A DNA stretch of 64,000 bases from Rickettsiales bacterium (GTDB lineage Bacteria > Pseudomonadota > Alphaproteobacteria > Rickettsiales > UBA998). The position numbers were made by a program, and so were the translations under genes. Shown in pieces: positions 1-8,776 of the stretch (the stretch's first letter is position 1; the number at the start of each line of letters is the position of its first letter). The stretch is from assembly GCA_028279475.1 (NCBI GenBank), contig JANQNR010000019.1, positions 30,239-94,238 of the forward strand, in the 5' to 3' direction. The notes under the pieces are model-generated. The model had not been told where the DNA came from. It searched no databases and was given only the letters and a program-made list of their open reading frames with translations.

Positions 1-391
1 GCTTGTTATCAATGGAAATGGCAGCCACCTGGAATGCCTCTCCATGTTGTTTCTGCAACTGGTTCAACGCCATGAACATGCGCTTGCAATGTGGGCACCA
101 GGATGCGTAAATCATGACAAAGACCGGCTTCTCCTGCGACACCTGCACCAGCCGCTCGAACCCGGCACTATCCAATGCTACAATGGCCTGCCCACCATTC
201 AGGGGAATATCTCGCCGCCCACCGGTTGAGGTCGCTGCTTCCTCCGACGCATGAATCAAGCGTTCGGCCTGCGCATCAGAGACCGTATGATCGGTAATGC
301 CGAATTGTCCGGCGCTTCCGAAAAAGGCTACCAATGCCAACAGCACTAGCACCATGGCCGCGGCGTTAATAAATTTATTAAATTGTTTCAT
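1..391 (-). CDS. Thioredoxin-like membrane-anchored protein (partial)
   Basis: The reading frame runs off the left edge, so the C-terminus is missing. It starts at an ATG at 389-391. Residues 11-25 form one hydrophobic segment (signal anchor or uncleaved signal peptide), followed by a polar linker. The thioredoxin core begins near residue 88, with the redox motif W-C-P-H-C at residues 98-102 preceded by a beta strand (VFVMIYAS). The CPHC pair points to a periplasmic or membrane-tethered thiol-disulfide oxidoreductase acting on exported proteins or cytochrome maturation. The substrate cannot be told from this fragment. It is divergent from the gene at 469. I am sure of the fold and not of the specific role. 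Confidence 0.8.
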   Translation of the reverse strand, partial: MKQFNKFINAAAMVLVLLALVAFFGSAGQFGITDHTVSDAQAERLIHASEEAATSTGGRRDIPLNGGQAIVALDSAGFERLVQVSQEKPVFVMIYASWCPHCKRMFMALNQLQKQHGEAFQVAAISIDNK

Positions 392-468
392 CTTTATACT
401 TTACATGCCTGATTTTTTATTGTAATGGCAGCTTAATACTAAGTAATACTACAGTAACAAGGTATGCC

Positions 469-930
469 ATGTCCAGCGCTGTTCCCAAGCTCCAGATTAA
501 CCCAACGGCACCCAGCAATTATGTGACACCACTCAAGGCGGCTCATGCGGCATCACGCCAGAAATTCCATGATCGCACTCGTTTGCTAGGCGCCACCGTG
601 GAAGAGGAGTGGGAGATTGCGTTAAAGGATGTGCATTGTCGTATCCGCTTGTTTCTGTGCGCTGACAAAACCCGTAAGCTCTCGGTCAGTATGGTCAATC
701 ATCCCTCCACCAACGTGACTCCGTTATTCATTCGACAAATCGGACATGACAGGATTCGCAATGGCGGACGCCCGCATTACGAAAAACATTTTCCTGCACT
801 TTCCGATGCACAAGCTAACACACTGAAACACGCGATTGTGGAAATAACACAACAGCCAAATCACACGCCGTATGCCTTGCTGGAGTGTATCAAGATGGCT
901 TGTGCGATTGAGACCGGCATCTACAGATAA
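469..930 (+). CDS. Hypothetical protein, 153 aa
   Basis: No family recognised. The ATG has AAGG six bases upstream. The product is soluble, without signal peptide or membrane segment. It has a variable N-terminus and a mixed alpha/beta middle with cysteines near residues 57, 64, 139 and 144, but no clear metal-binding spacing. It lies between a divergent thioredoxin-like gene and argG, 64 bp before argG, so it could be cotranscribed with argG. Codon usage looks like that of its neighbours, which supports a real gene. Confidence 0.6.
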   Translation: MSSAVPKLQINPTAPSNYVTPLKAAHAASRQKFHDRTRLLGATVEEEWEIALKDVHCRIRLFLCADKTRKLSVSMVNHPSTNVTPLFIRQIGHDRIRNGGRPHYEKHFPALSDAQANTLKHAIVEITQQPNHTPYALLECIKMACAIETGIYR

Positions 931-994
931 GCTTGCGCTCTTCTCCGTTCCGTTCTATTTCGCATGCATATATGCAAACAGATAAGGAACGACC

Positions 995-2203
995 ATGACT
1001 TCACCCTCCATCTCTAAAATCGTCCTCGCCTATTCCGGTGGGCTGGACACCTCCGTCATTCTGCGCTGGCTACAGGAAGCCTACGATGCCGAGGTCGTCA
1101 CCTTCACCGCTGACCTGGGGCAGGGTGAGGAGGTCGAACCGGCGCGTGCCAAGGCGGAAATGCTGGGGATCAAGCCGGAGCATATCTTCATTGAGGATTT
1201 GCGCGAGGAGTTCGTGCGTGACTATGTGTTCCCGATGTTTCGCGCCAATGCGCTCTATGAAGGCATTTACCTGCTGGGCACCTCCATCGCCCGCCCGCTG
1301 ATCGCCAAGCGCCAGATCGAGATCGCTCGTCAGGTAGGGGCGGAGGCTGTGTCCCATGGTGCTACGGGTAAAGGCAATGATCAGGTGCGTTTTGAGCTGG
1401 GCTATTATGGGTTGCAGCCGGACATCAAGGTCATCGCCCCATGGCGGGAATGGGATCTGAACTCGCGCACCAAGCTGATCGACTATGCACAGAAGCACCA
1501 GATACCAGTAGCCAAGGACAAGCATGGCGAAGCGCCCTATTCGATGGATGCCAACCTGCTGCACATCTCCTATGAAGGCAAGGTGTTGGAAGACCCGTGG
1601 GTTGGAGCGGACGAATCCATGTTCCGCTGGAGCGTCTCTCCTCAAAGCGCTCCGGATGACGGGGAAACCATCACCATTGGCTTTGAACAAGGCGACGCTG
1701 TTTCGATTAATGGCGAGGCGCTGTCTCCGGCGACGTTACTGACACGGCTCAATGCGCTGGGCGGCAAGCATGGTGTCGGACGCATCGACATTGTCGAAAA
1801 CCGTTTTGTCGGGATGAAGTCGCGTGGGGTGTATGAAACACCGGGCGGCACGATTCTGCATCAGGCGCACCGGGCGATTGAGTCGATCACACTCGATCGC
1901 GGGGCGGCACACCTGAAAGACGAGATCATGCCGCGCTACGCCGAGCTGCTCTATAACGGTTTCTGGTTCTCACCCGAGCGGGAGATGCTGCAAGCCCTCA
2001 TTGACGAATCGCAGCAGCATGTCACCGGGGAGGTGCGTTTGACCTTGTACAAGGGAAATGTTATTATAGAAGGACGGCGGGCAGAGAAAAGCCTCTATTC
2101 CGCCGAACATGTGACGTTTGAAGAAGATGCCGTCTATGACCAGCGCGACGCGGAAGGGTTTATTAAATTACAGGCATTGCGGTTGCGTTTAGGCCACAAA
2201 TAG
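995..2203 (+). CDS. argG: Argininosuccinate synthase
   Basis: Cytosolic enzyme that ligates citrulline and aspartate with ATP to argininosuccinate, the penultimate step of arginine synthesis. At 402 residues it has the usual family length. The N-type ATP pyrophosphatase P-loop AYSGGLDTS is near residues 12-20, and the [12 protein letters not shown] segment binds the substrates. The start is supported by AAGGA six bases upstream. No argH or other arg gene is in the window, so this is a scattered arginine pathway. Confident assignment. Confidence 0.97.
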   Translation: MTSPSISKIVLAYSGGLDTSVILRWLQEAYDAEVVTFTADLGQGEEVEPARAKAEMLGIKPEHIFIEDLREEFVRDYVFPMFRANALYEGIYLLGTSIARPLIAKRQIEIARQVGAEAVSHGATGKGNDQVRFELGYYGLQPDIKVIAPWREWDLNSRTKLIDYAQKHQIPVAKDKHGEAPYSMDANLLHISYEGKVLEDPWVGADESMFRWSVSPQSAPDDGETITIGFEQGDAVSINGEALSPATLLTRLNALGGKHGVGRIDIVENRFVGMKSRGVYETPGGTILHQAHRAIESITLDRGAAHLKDEIMPRYAELLYNGFWFSPEREMLQALIDESQQHVTGEVRLTLYKGNVIIEGRRAEKSLYSAEHVTFEEDAVYDQRDAEGFIKLQALRLRLGHK

Positions 2204-2329
2204 CGTAGTATTAGGCAAGTAAAAGTACTTTTATTACAGAATTATGAAAATAATGACTTAATATTAATAAAATATTATGATATATATGAGAATATGATAT
2301 TAGAAAATTCTAACTAATGGGACGTGATT

Positions 2330-3082
2330 ATGACTGTTGATCCTATTCTACAAAGCGCTGCTCTAACGCTTGCCAATCCATCGGCAAGCCCTGAACAACG
2401 CAATGAAGCGCTGGCAGTGTTTGACGCACTCGGGCTCGATGGCTCCCAGTTTCCTATTGATAAGCTTTCACAGCTTGGTGTTGGTGATGTAAAAGGATTT
2501 GAAGGTGTACCAGGTGGTGAGGCGTTTCTCGAACAGGCTGGGCAAAGTGCAGCAATAAGCAATGATGCCTTCGCTCCGGCGTTGGATGCAGGCCAGCAGA
2601 TGAATGTAGCGATGGAAACCTCAGCGCATACTGGAAATGTGGATGCGAAGGACATTGACATGGCCAAACTGAAAATCGATCAGTTGGCGCATCAGATCAT
2701 GGCTGAAAATCCTTCCATTTCTGCATCTGAGCTTCAAGCGAAAATGGCTGGACAGATTCCCAATGCCGGGAATATACCACAAAATGTGATTGCTGATTTG
2801 GTCGAAGATGCGCATTTGAAGAATCAAGACCCAATGGCGATGATGAACAACACCCCGGCGCAAGGTATGAGCACACAAAATGCTGCTGAAGAAGAAAAAG
2901 GTGGTCTGTTCGCTGGAATGAAAGAGATGCTGGCACCGATTATCGCCACACTAGGCACGGCGATGGCCGCCATTGGGTTTGGTGGTAAGCAGGGAGAGGA
3001 AGTGTCACTGGCTGCATTAGGTGATCTAAGTCCTCCACAAGTTGGTGGCAAATCCCGCGAACAGTCGATCGGCATTAGCTGA
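2330..3082 (+). CDS. Hypothetical protein, 250 aa, with C-terminal hydrophobic stretch
   Basis: Not recognised. I chose the ATG at 2330 because GGGA lies about seven bases upstream; an in-frame GTG two codons earlier is possible. The product is acidic and rich in Ala, Gln, Asn and Met, with no cysteines. One hydrophobic stretch near residues 200-220 (MLAPIIATLGTAMAAIGFGG) could be a single membrane helix, glycine-rich at its end. The leader (2204-2329) is very AT-rich. It converges with coaD. It resembles the other lineage-specific proteins of the window in having low-complexity composition and no detectable domain. Confidence 0.6.
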   Translation: MTVDPILQSAALTLANPSASPEQRNEALAVFDALGLDGSQFPIDKLSQLGVGDVKGFEGVPGGEAFLEQAGQSAAISNDAFAPALDAGQQMNVAMETSAHTGNVDAKDIDMAKLKIDQLAHQIMAENPSISASELQAKMAGQIPNAGNIPQNVIADLVEDAHLKNQDPMAMMNNTPAQGMSTQNAAEEEKGGLFAGMKEMLAPIIATLGTAMAAIGFGGKQGEEVSLAALGDLSPPQVGGKSREQSIGIS

Positions 3083-3107
3083 CTCTTTACTGCACGTTTT
3101 GGAGGCT

Positions 3108-3620
3108 TCAAGCCTCAGCATAATGCTCTTCTAACTTCGCCGCCACGTGCTCCGAGACGAACCCGCTCACATCGCCGCCTAAGCGGCTAATCTGCTTCAC
3201 AAAGCGTGACGACACAAAATGCGTCGATTCGGACGCGGTAAGGAAGATCGTTTCCATCTCATCGGCCAGCTTGGAATTCATGCAGGCCATCTGGAATTCA
3301 TATTCAAAATCAGACACCGCCCGCAAACCCCGCACCAGCAGGTTGGCGCCATGCGTACGGGCGAAATTGACCAATAATCCAGAAAAGGCATGCACCTCAA
3401 TGCGCTGTGCGTCGTCTCCCAGCGCCTGTATGTCGTGCTCGACCAGTGCGGTGCGTTCTTCCAGTGAAAAAATCGGCTGCTTGCCCGTATCCAGTGCCAC
3501 CCCGATCACCAGCCGATCCACCACTTTGAGTGAACGTCGGATGATATCAATATGGCCGAAAGTGATCGGGTCAAACGTCCCCGCGTAGATGCCGGTGCGA
3601 AGGTCGGTATGGGAGCTCAT
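3108..3620 (-). CDS. coaD: Phosphopantetheine adenylyltransferase
   Basis: Transfers AMP from ATP to 4'-phosphopantetheine, the penultimate step of coenzyme A synthesis, in the cytosol. The 170-residue product carries the nucleotidyltransferase signature GTFDPITFGHIDI at residues 14-26, where TxGH contacts ATP. Further conserved segments are GLRAVSDFEYEFQMA and the STHFVSSRFVKQI region, which is typical of CoaD. Length is normal for the family (about 160-170). It lies on the same strand as dusB, 25 bp downstream of it. Confidence 0.95.
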   Translation of the reverse strand: MSSHTDLRTGIYAGTFDPITFGHIDIIRRSLKVVDRLVIGVALDTGKQPIFSLEERTALVEHDIQALGDDAQRIEVHAFSGLLVNFARTHGANLLVRGLRAVSDFEYEFQMACMNSKLADEMETIFLTASESTHFVSSRFVKQISRLGGDVSGFVSEHVAAKLEEHYAEA

Positions 3621-3645
3621 ATTCTCTTACTTATCTTCGTTTTCG

Positions 3646-4674
3646 TCAGGCGGCAATACTTATACGATGATTTTCCGATGAATCCAATTGCCGCGCATAA
3701 AACGTCTCCAGCGCTTGTAAGGCATCTTCATGATCAGTGATTTTGTTATAGCTGTTGCGAAACTCGGCGGAATAAGGCAGTCCGTTCGTGTACCAGCCAA
3801 TATGCTTGCGGGCGATGCGCACCCCGTTCTCCGTGCCATAGGTGGTCAGAATATCATCGAAATGGCGGAGAATGGTCGCATATTGATCGGCTAGTGATGG
3901 TGCCACACCCGGTGCTCCGGTCCGCAAATACTCCATCACCTGTGCCGGAAACCAGGGTCGCCCATAGGTACCGCGACCGATCATCACGCCATCCGCACCG
4001 GACAGGTGCACCGCATTGTCCACATCCTCAAACGTCGTGATGTCGCCATTGGCAATCACCGGCAGGGATACCGCGTCCTTCACCTGACGGATAAACGCCC
4101 AATCCGCCTGTCCCTTATACATCTGGCAACGCGTACGCCCATGAATCGTAATCATTTGGATGCCACATGCCTCGGCAATGCGCGCCAGCGTCGGTGCATT
4201 GAGGCTCTCATGATCCCAGCCCATACGCATCTTCAGCGTCACCGGAATCGAGACCGCTTTGGCCGTCGCCTCTAAAATCCGCCCAGCCAACACCTCATCA
4301 CGCATCAATGCCGAGCCGGCATAACCATTGACCACTTTCTTGACCGGGCAGCCGAAATTAATGTCGATAATATCCGCGCCCATATCCTCATTCAGTTTCG
4401 CCGCCTCGGCCATCACCTCCGGCTCGCACCCGGCCAGTTGCACCGCCATCGGGTATTCGATCTTGTCCCGCTTGGCCATGCGGAGTGAATTACGGGTCTG
4501 GAGTACCATTGCCTTCGATGCAATCATCTCCGACACCACCATACCAACACCATACTGCTTGACGACTTTGCGGAACGGCAGGTCGGACACCCCGGTCATG
4601 GGCGCCAGAATCACCGGCGTGTCAATCGTGACCTTATCGCCAATCTGGATGGGTTTTAGTGAAGATTGCTTCAT
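3646..4674 (-). CDS. dusB: tRNA-dihydrouridine synthase DusB
   Basis: Flavin-dependent reductase that converts specific uridines in tRNA D-loops to dihydrouridine. The TIM-barrel starts with [16 protein letters not shown]. The active-site segment NFGCPVKKV contains the catalytic cysteine, and the FMN phosphate site is near [16 protein letters not shown] place the start at the ATG at 4672-4674 (342 aa, usual DusB length). An upstream ATG at 4702-4704 would add ten residues, and anything further would overlap the divergent ispDF start at 4720. It is the alphaproteobacterial NifR3-type Dus. The short divergent spacer implies overlapping promoters. Confidence 0.93.
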   Translation of the reverse strand: MKQSSLKPIQIGDKVTIDTPVILAPMTGVSDLPFRKVVKQYGVGMVVSEMIASKAMVLQTRNSLRMAKRDKIEYPMAVQLAGCEPEVMAEAAKLNEDMGADIIDINFGCPVKKVVNGYAGSALMRDEVLAGRILEATAKAVSIPVTLKMRMGWDHESLNAPTLARIAEACGIQMITIHGRTRCQMYKGQADWAFIRQVKDAVSLPVIANGDITTFEDVDNAVHLSGADGVMIGRGTYGRPWFPAQVMEYLRTGAPGVAPSLADQYATILRHFDDILTTYGTENGVRIARKHIGWYTNGLPYSAEFRNSYNKITDHEDALQALETFYARQLDSSENHRISIAA

Positions 4675-4719
4675 TGATGTTTGCGTTTTCCAAATATTAG
4701 ACATTATGTATAGCAGGAA

Positions 4720-5946
4720 ATGACGAAAAAGCAAAAGATTGACACACACCAGATCGGCATTGTGATCGTTGCCGCCGGCAACGGGGAACGTTGCGGCCTG
4801 GATGTTCCTAAACAATACGCCGCACTCGGAGGTATCCCGGTGCTGATGCATACGCTTGGCCACTTGCGACGCGCACTACCGAATGCGCATTATGTACTGG
4901 TGATCGGGGCAGATCATCAACCCTTCTTAGATGTATGTGATGTCGGCGATGCCATCATCGTACGGGGCGGCGATACGCGGCAGGCATCAGTGCAAGCCGG
5001 ACTGGAAGCATTACAAGATGCAAACATCTCTCATGTCCTCATCCATGATGCGGCACGCCCGTTTGTCAGCGCACATGTCTGCAACCGCCTGCTGGCAGCA
5101 CTGGAGACAGAGCGAGCCGCCGTGCCAGGTATCCCGGTGGCGGATACGCTCAAAAGCGTTGAAACAGCCCCCCTCCTAACCTCCCCCCGCAAGCAGGGGG
5201 AGGAATATAAGGTAAGTGGAACCATCAACAGAGCCGGGCTTTACCGTATCCAAACCCCACAGGCCTTCGACTATCCGACCATTCTGGATGCCCACCGCCG
5301 GGCGCAGCATGAGCAATGGGAAACCGTTACTGACGATGCAGGACTGTGCGAACGGCTTGACATTCCTGTTGCCATGGTTGAAGGAGACGAGCACCTCTTT
5401 AAAATCACCACAAAGGACGATATGGAACGGGCGCAGCACATGATTTCAAACATGCACGAAACTCGCACCGGGTTTGGCTACGACGTCCACCGACTACTTC
5501 CACATGACGCACCCAATCAGACGATCCGACTTGGCGGCATCGATATTCCACACACCCATTATCTGAAAGGTCACTCTGATGCCGATGTCGTGCTGCACGC
5601 ACTGACCGACGCGCTGCTCGGTGCACTGGGGGAGGGTGATATCGGCGAGCACTTCCCACCAAGTGATGATAGTTTTAAAAACATGGATTCTGCCCGGTTC
5701 GTACGGCATGCTTGCGACCTGATGAAAGAGCGCGATGCCTGCCTGACCAATGCTGATATTACCATCATCGGTGAGCGTCCCAAAATCAGCCCACACAAAC
5801 AGGCCATGCGGGAGCGTATCGCGGATATACTGGGTGTGGATATTGCACGCATCAACATCAAAGCCACCACAACCGAAGGGCTCGGATTTGAAGGACGGCA
5901 GGAAGGCATCGCGGTTCATGCAATTGTAATCATGACTTTGCCATAA
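4720..5946 (+). CDS. ispDF: Bifunctional IspD/IspF (MEP isoprenoid pathway)
   Basis: Fusion of 2-C-methyl-D-erythritol 4-phosphate cytidylyltransferase (IspD, residues about 8-235) and 2-C-methyl-D-erythritol 2,4-cyclodiphosphate synthase (IspF, from about residue 249). This fusion is typical of alphaproteobacteria. IspD shows [19 protein letters not shown] and IHDAARPFV. IspF shows [10 protein letters not shown] with the metal-binding D-x-H, and the [20 protein letters not shown] core. Length of 408 is slightly above average because of an odd segment near residues 148-162 ([14 protein letters not shown]). That segment is the translation of a palindromic repeat at 5164-5206. The frame stays open, so I expect a functional enzyme. 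Confidence 0.95.
   Translation: MTKKQKIDTHQIGIVIVAAGNGERCGLDVPKQYAALGGIPVLMHTLGHLRRALPNAHYVLVIGADHQPFLDVCDVGDAIIVRGGDTRQASVQAGLEALQDANISHVLIHDAARPFVSAHVCNRLLAALETERAAVPGIPVADTLKSVETAPLLTSPRKQGEEYKVSGTINRAGLYRIQTPQAFDYPTILDAHRRAQHEQWETVTDDAGLCERLDIPVAMVEGDEHLFKITTKDDMERAQHMISNMHETRTGFGYDVHRLLPHDAPNQTIRLGGIDIPHTHYLKGHSDADVVLHALTDALLGALGEGDIGEHFPPSDDSFKNMDSARFVRHACDLMKERDACLTNADITIIGERPKISPHKQAMRERIADILGVDIARINIKATTTEGLGFEGRQEGIAVHAIVIMTLP
5164..5206 (+). repeat. Partial family-A palindromic repeat inside ispDF
   Basis: This stretch in the IspD coding region contains the inverted core CCTCCCCCCGC-AAG-CAGGGGGAGG preceded by GCCCCCCTCCTAA. It matches, almost base for base, one half of the intergenic element at 40525-40632 read in reverse complement. 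In IspD proteins the corresponding loop between the PVADTLK strand and the QTPQAF motif is short, so the extra residues appear to be repeat-derived. The copy keeps the reading frame open. The family letter is mine. Confidence 0.8.
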
Positions 5947-5959
5947 AATATGGTATACT

Positions 5960-6360
5960 AGGCTCTGCTTACGTATATATTAAGGATTTTGCCATGAGAC
6001 TGATTTTGTTGAAGAACAAGGAAAATGACGACAGCGTAGCGGTTCCTACGGTGGAGACATTTGCCGCCGTTATTCGGCAAAATCAGCCATGGTACAAAGT
6101 ATTGCGGCGAAAATGGCCGACTCCTATAGCAGTTCCACATAATTTCCGGACATATCACGTTCGGAAGTTATGTAGGAGAAACTGCTATAGCTATAAGAGG
6201 ATCGTCATTTTATCCAAATCAAAAAACCGCAGGTTTTTTATTTGGAATGACGAGATGTTGAAGCCCTTGTCCGTAGCACCACTACGCACTGCGGGCTCCG
6301 CCTCGTATTCAGCCATTTTCGACTTGCAACAAAACATTAAGATATACGTAAACAGAGCCT
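5960..6360. mobile_element. MITE-like element with about 31-bp terminal inverted repeats
   Basis: Fills the ispDF-pgpA gap. The left end reads AGGCTCTG-CTTACGTATAT and the right end, inverted, reads AGGCTCTG-TTTACGTATAT. The match extends imperfectly over about 31 bp on each side (5960-5990 and 6330-6360). Inside are two further palindromes: one at about 6123-6193 with arms CTATAGCAGTT and AACTGCTATAG, and one at about 6201-6254 with arms TCGTCATT and AATGACGA around an A/T-rich stem. A 122-codon open frame crosses it but has no protein-like composition. No transposase is present, so it is non-autonomous. pgpA begins five bases after the right end, so the element replaces its leader. Confidence 0.75.
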
Positions 6361-6365
6361 GAAAA

Positions 6366-6851
6366 ATGCCACGCTGCGTTCATACATTCGTCGCCACCTG
6401 GTTCGGTACCGGCCTTGCTCCGATAGCGCCCGGCACAGTCGGCTCACTGGCGGCTCTGCCCTTCGCCTACGTCATCCATAATGCCTTCGGTGCACCGATC
6501 CTGGCCGTGGCTGCTTTATTTATATTTATCATGGGCATCTGGGTCAGTGATATTTATATGGAACTTCATGACCGCAAGGACGATCCAAAAGAAGTGGTCA
6601 TTGATGAAGTGGCAGGCATGTGGCTATTGCTGGTCTTCGTCCCCCCCACCATGGCAGGCTACCTGGTTGCCTTTATCCTGTTTCGCATATATGACATCGC
6701 CAAACCCTGGCCAATTTCTTGGTTTGACGAACGTTTTAAATCCGGCTTCGGAGTGATGTTCGACGATATCATCGCCGCCATCTTCGGTATCCTGACCTAC
6801 GTCATGCTGGAAACATTTGCATCGGGCTATTTGTCTCAGATACACGTATAA
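6366..6851 (+). CDS. pgpA: Phosphatidylglycerophosphatase A
   Basis: Integral inner-membrane phosphatase that dephosphorylates phosphatidylglycerophosphate to phosphatidylglycerol. The 161-residue product opens with ATWFGTGLAPIAPGTVGSL, the family hallmark. It contains VVIDEVAGMW with the acidic catalytic residues and about four hydrophobic segments. ispDF followed by pgpA is a familiar alphaproteobacterial neighbourhood, here interrupted by a repeat element. No strong ribosome-binding site precedes the ATG. Confidence 0.93.
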   Translation: MPRCVHTFVATWFGTGLAPIAPGTVGSLAALPFAYVIHNAFGAPILAVAALFIFIMGIWVSDIYMELHDRKDDPKEVVIDEVAGMWLLLVFVPPTMAGYLVAFILFRIYDIAKPWPISWFDERFKSGFGVMFDDIIAAIFGILTYVMLETFASGYLSQIHV

Positions 6852-6854
6852 CCA

Positions 6855-8027
6855 ATGACAGTTGCAGGCATATTGCATCAACGGGAATGGCAGGGGCGGC
6901 GCTATCTAGTCTCACCCACAGTCGATTTTTTGTTAGCCGGTGGCATTGCGTTTTTCCTGATTCCACTATTGTTTCTCGCTTTCCCGGTGAGTGCCGACGG
7001 CACCGTTGATGGGTATGACCTGTTCTATACCAGCATCTTTTTCGCTGTGATGGCCTACTTGGTCAATCACCCGCATTTTATGGTGTCGTATCAACTCATG
7101 TATCAGCGCTACCCGGAGAAACTGAAAAAGCACCGTGCTGACGCTTCTATCTACTGGCGTTATATTCTGGCCGGCATCGTGGTGCCGGTGGCGTTGCTCC
7201 TGTACCTGATCTATGCCTTTATCGACCAAAGCCGGGACGTATTTGCGATTGGGGTGCATGTTCTGTTCTTCACCGTCGGCTGGCATTACGTGAAACAGGC
7301 CTTTGGTGTATTTGTCATGCTCTCGGCGCTCAAACAGGTCTACTACTCTCCTTTTACCCGGCGTATTTTGCTCATCAACTGTATGGTTGTGTGGATACTC
7401 TCCTGGCTGGAAGGCAATATCTGGGTGCCGGGTTATGAGAAAGAATCCGAGGACTATTATGGCGTCGAGTTCTACAGTCTGGATCTGGGCATCCCGCCTT
7501 ATGTGATCGAGTTACTAAAAGGGTTGGTTATTTTCTATGGTATCGCGTCGGCGCTGGCGATTGCCATGCACGCGATCCGCACCGGCGCCCGCCCCTCACT
7601 GACGGCATTGGCCGGGTATAGCAGCATGTACACGCTGATGCTGCTGGCCTATTACCATCCACTATGGGTCTATATGACACCGCTCTGGCATTCGGCACAG
7701 TACCTGCTATTTGTCTGGGCGTATAAACGTGGCGAGCGGCAATATCTGATCGACCATGGCGAGATGCAAAACGAGGAGGCACGGGAGCGGCTACGCAAAT
7801 TCGTGCTCATCAGCTTCCTGATGGGCATCCTGATGTTTACCGGCGTTCCCCGTACGCTGGAATGGCTGACCGGCGACGTAGCACTGGCGCTCGGCATCCT
7901 GCTACCCTTCCTCTACGGGTTCGATATCTTCATCAACATCCACCATTATTTTATCGATAATGTCATCTGGCGAAAGCAGAACAAGGAGGTGGGGCAGTAT
8001 GTGTTTTACAGGGGGGCGGAGGCGTAA
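6855..8027 (+). CDS. Polytopic membrane protein of unknown function, 390 aa
   Basis: Not recognised by family. It has roughly nine or ten hydrophobic segments, for example near residues 24-45, 60-80, 95-118, 125-150, 165-185, 225-245, 250-275, 310-325 and 330-350. Histidines and aromatics recur at segment ends (VNHPHFMVSYQLMYQRYP, GWHYVKQAFGVFVM, NIHHYFIDNVIWR). The conserved-looking H-x-H and HHYFID patterns could bind metal or heme, as in membrane desaturases, but the classical three-box pattern is not complete. It begins four bases after the pgpA stop without its own ribosome-binding site, so it is probably translated with pgpA. Confidence 0.7.
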   Translation: MTVAGILHQREWQGRRYLVSPTVDFLLAGGIAFFLIPLLFLAFPVSADGTVDGYDLFYTSIFFAVMAYLVNHPHFMVSYQLMYQRYPEKLKKHRADASIYWRYILAGIVVPVALLLYLIYAFIDQSRDVFAIGVHVLFFTVGWHYVKQAFGVFVMLSALKQVYYSPFTRRILLINCMVVWILSWLEGNIWVPGYEKESEDYYGVEFYSLDLGIPPYVIELLKGLVIFYGIASALAIAMHAIRTGARPSLTALAGYSSMYTLMLLAYYHPLWVYMTPLWHSAQYLLFVWAYKRGERQYLIDHGEMQNEEARERLRKFVLISFLMGILMFTGVPRTLEWLTGDVALALGILLPFLYGFDIFINIHHYFIDNVIWRKQNKEVGQYVFYRGAEA

Positions 8028-8121
8028 ACACATAAATTTCATACAATCGCCACACCGCTAAGCTAATCTTTATGTAGAAACCTTTGATAATCAACTCCAA
8101 TTAACTTGATGAAAATAGAGT

Positions 8122-8676
8122 ATGACATTAGCAATAACGGAATTACGTAACATACGTGCTGAATATATGAACGCTCGTAAGCTTTATAAGGATATGATTG
8201 CCATTGACGTAAATGATGCCAATGGTGGCATGTCATTTGAAGAATGGAAAAAATCTGATCATGGCCGCATCTGTGAAAACAACCTACGTGAAAAAAAACT
8301 CTATCAAGCTATCAATAAGGGCACGGGACGAACATCAAGAGTGTTTCGAGATGAGCTAGAAAAAGCCTATTACTTTAGTGGCGGCGATGGTGCCCCGTCT
8401 AAGATTGTTACATTGCGTAAAATGGACGCAGACACAAAAAACTGGATATTACGAGCTGACGCGAGATGCCCGAATGGCGATACGAATGACTGGTTTAATG
8501 ACTTTATCAAAGATATCCGGGAAAAGATCATTAAAGCCAAAATCGTTTATTTTGACCTGCAACGATCATCCATACAAGACAGCTATGGCGTATCAAGCGA
8601 TCTTCCTTCCTTAACTGTGACTGAGGTACATGCTGATGTTATGGCACCTGAACAGACGATTACACCATCAAGATAG
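8122..8676 (+). CDS. Hypothetical protein, 184 aa
   Basis: No recognisable family. The product is soluble, charged and probably mostly helical in its first 60 residues (ELRNIRAEYMNARKLYKDM), with two cysteines. It has no signal peptide. The leader (8028-8121) is AT-rich, unlike the upstream gene. It is followed after about 100 bp by a terminase-like gene on the same strand. I see no evidence that it is a small terminase: there is no obvious helix-turn-helix. Confidence 0.55.
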   Translation: MTLAITELRNIRAEYMNARKLYKDMIAIDVNDANGGMSFEEWKKSDHGRICENNLREKKLYQAINKGTGRTSRVFRDELEKAYYFSGGDGAPSKIVTLRKMDADTKNWILRADARCPNGDTNDWFNDFIKDIREKIIKAKIVYFDLQRSSIQDSYGVSSDLPSLTVTEVHADVMAPEQTITPSR

Positions 8677-8776
8677 TCTGTTCCTTTCATCGAAACTCCC
8701 CTCAATCATCGAGCAGATGCAACAAGCATACGGGTTTGATACCCCTGAGAAAGACGCATCCTAGACTGGCTTTCGT

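Noticed and set aside
1070..1690. Long open frame antisense to argG (about 206 codons)
   Set aside because: Same reason: argG is certain on the other strand.
5994..6362. 122-codon open frame in the ispDF-pgpA gap
   Set aside because: It runs through nested palindromes and both terminal repeats of a MITE-like element; the peptide has no protein-like pattern.
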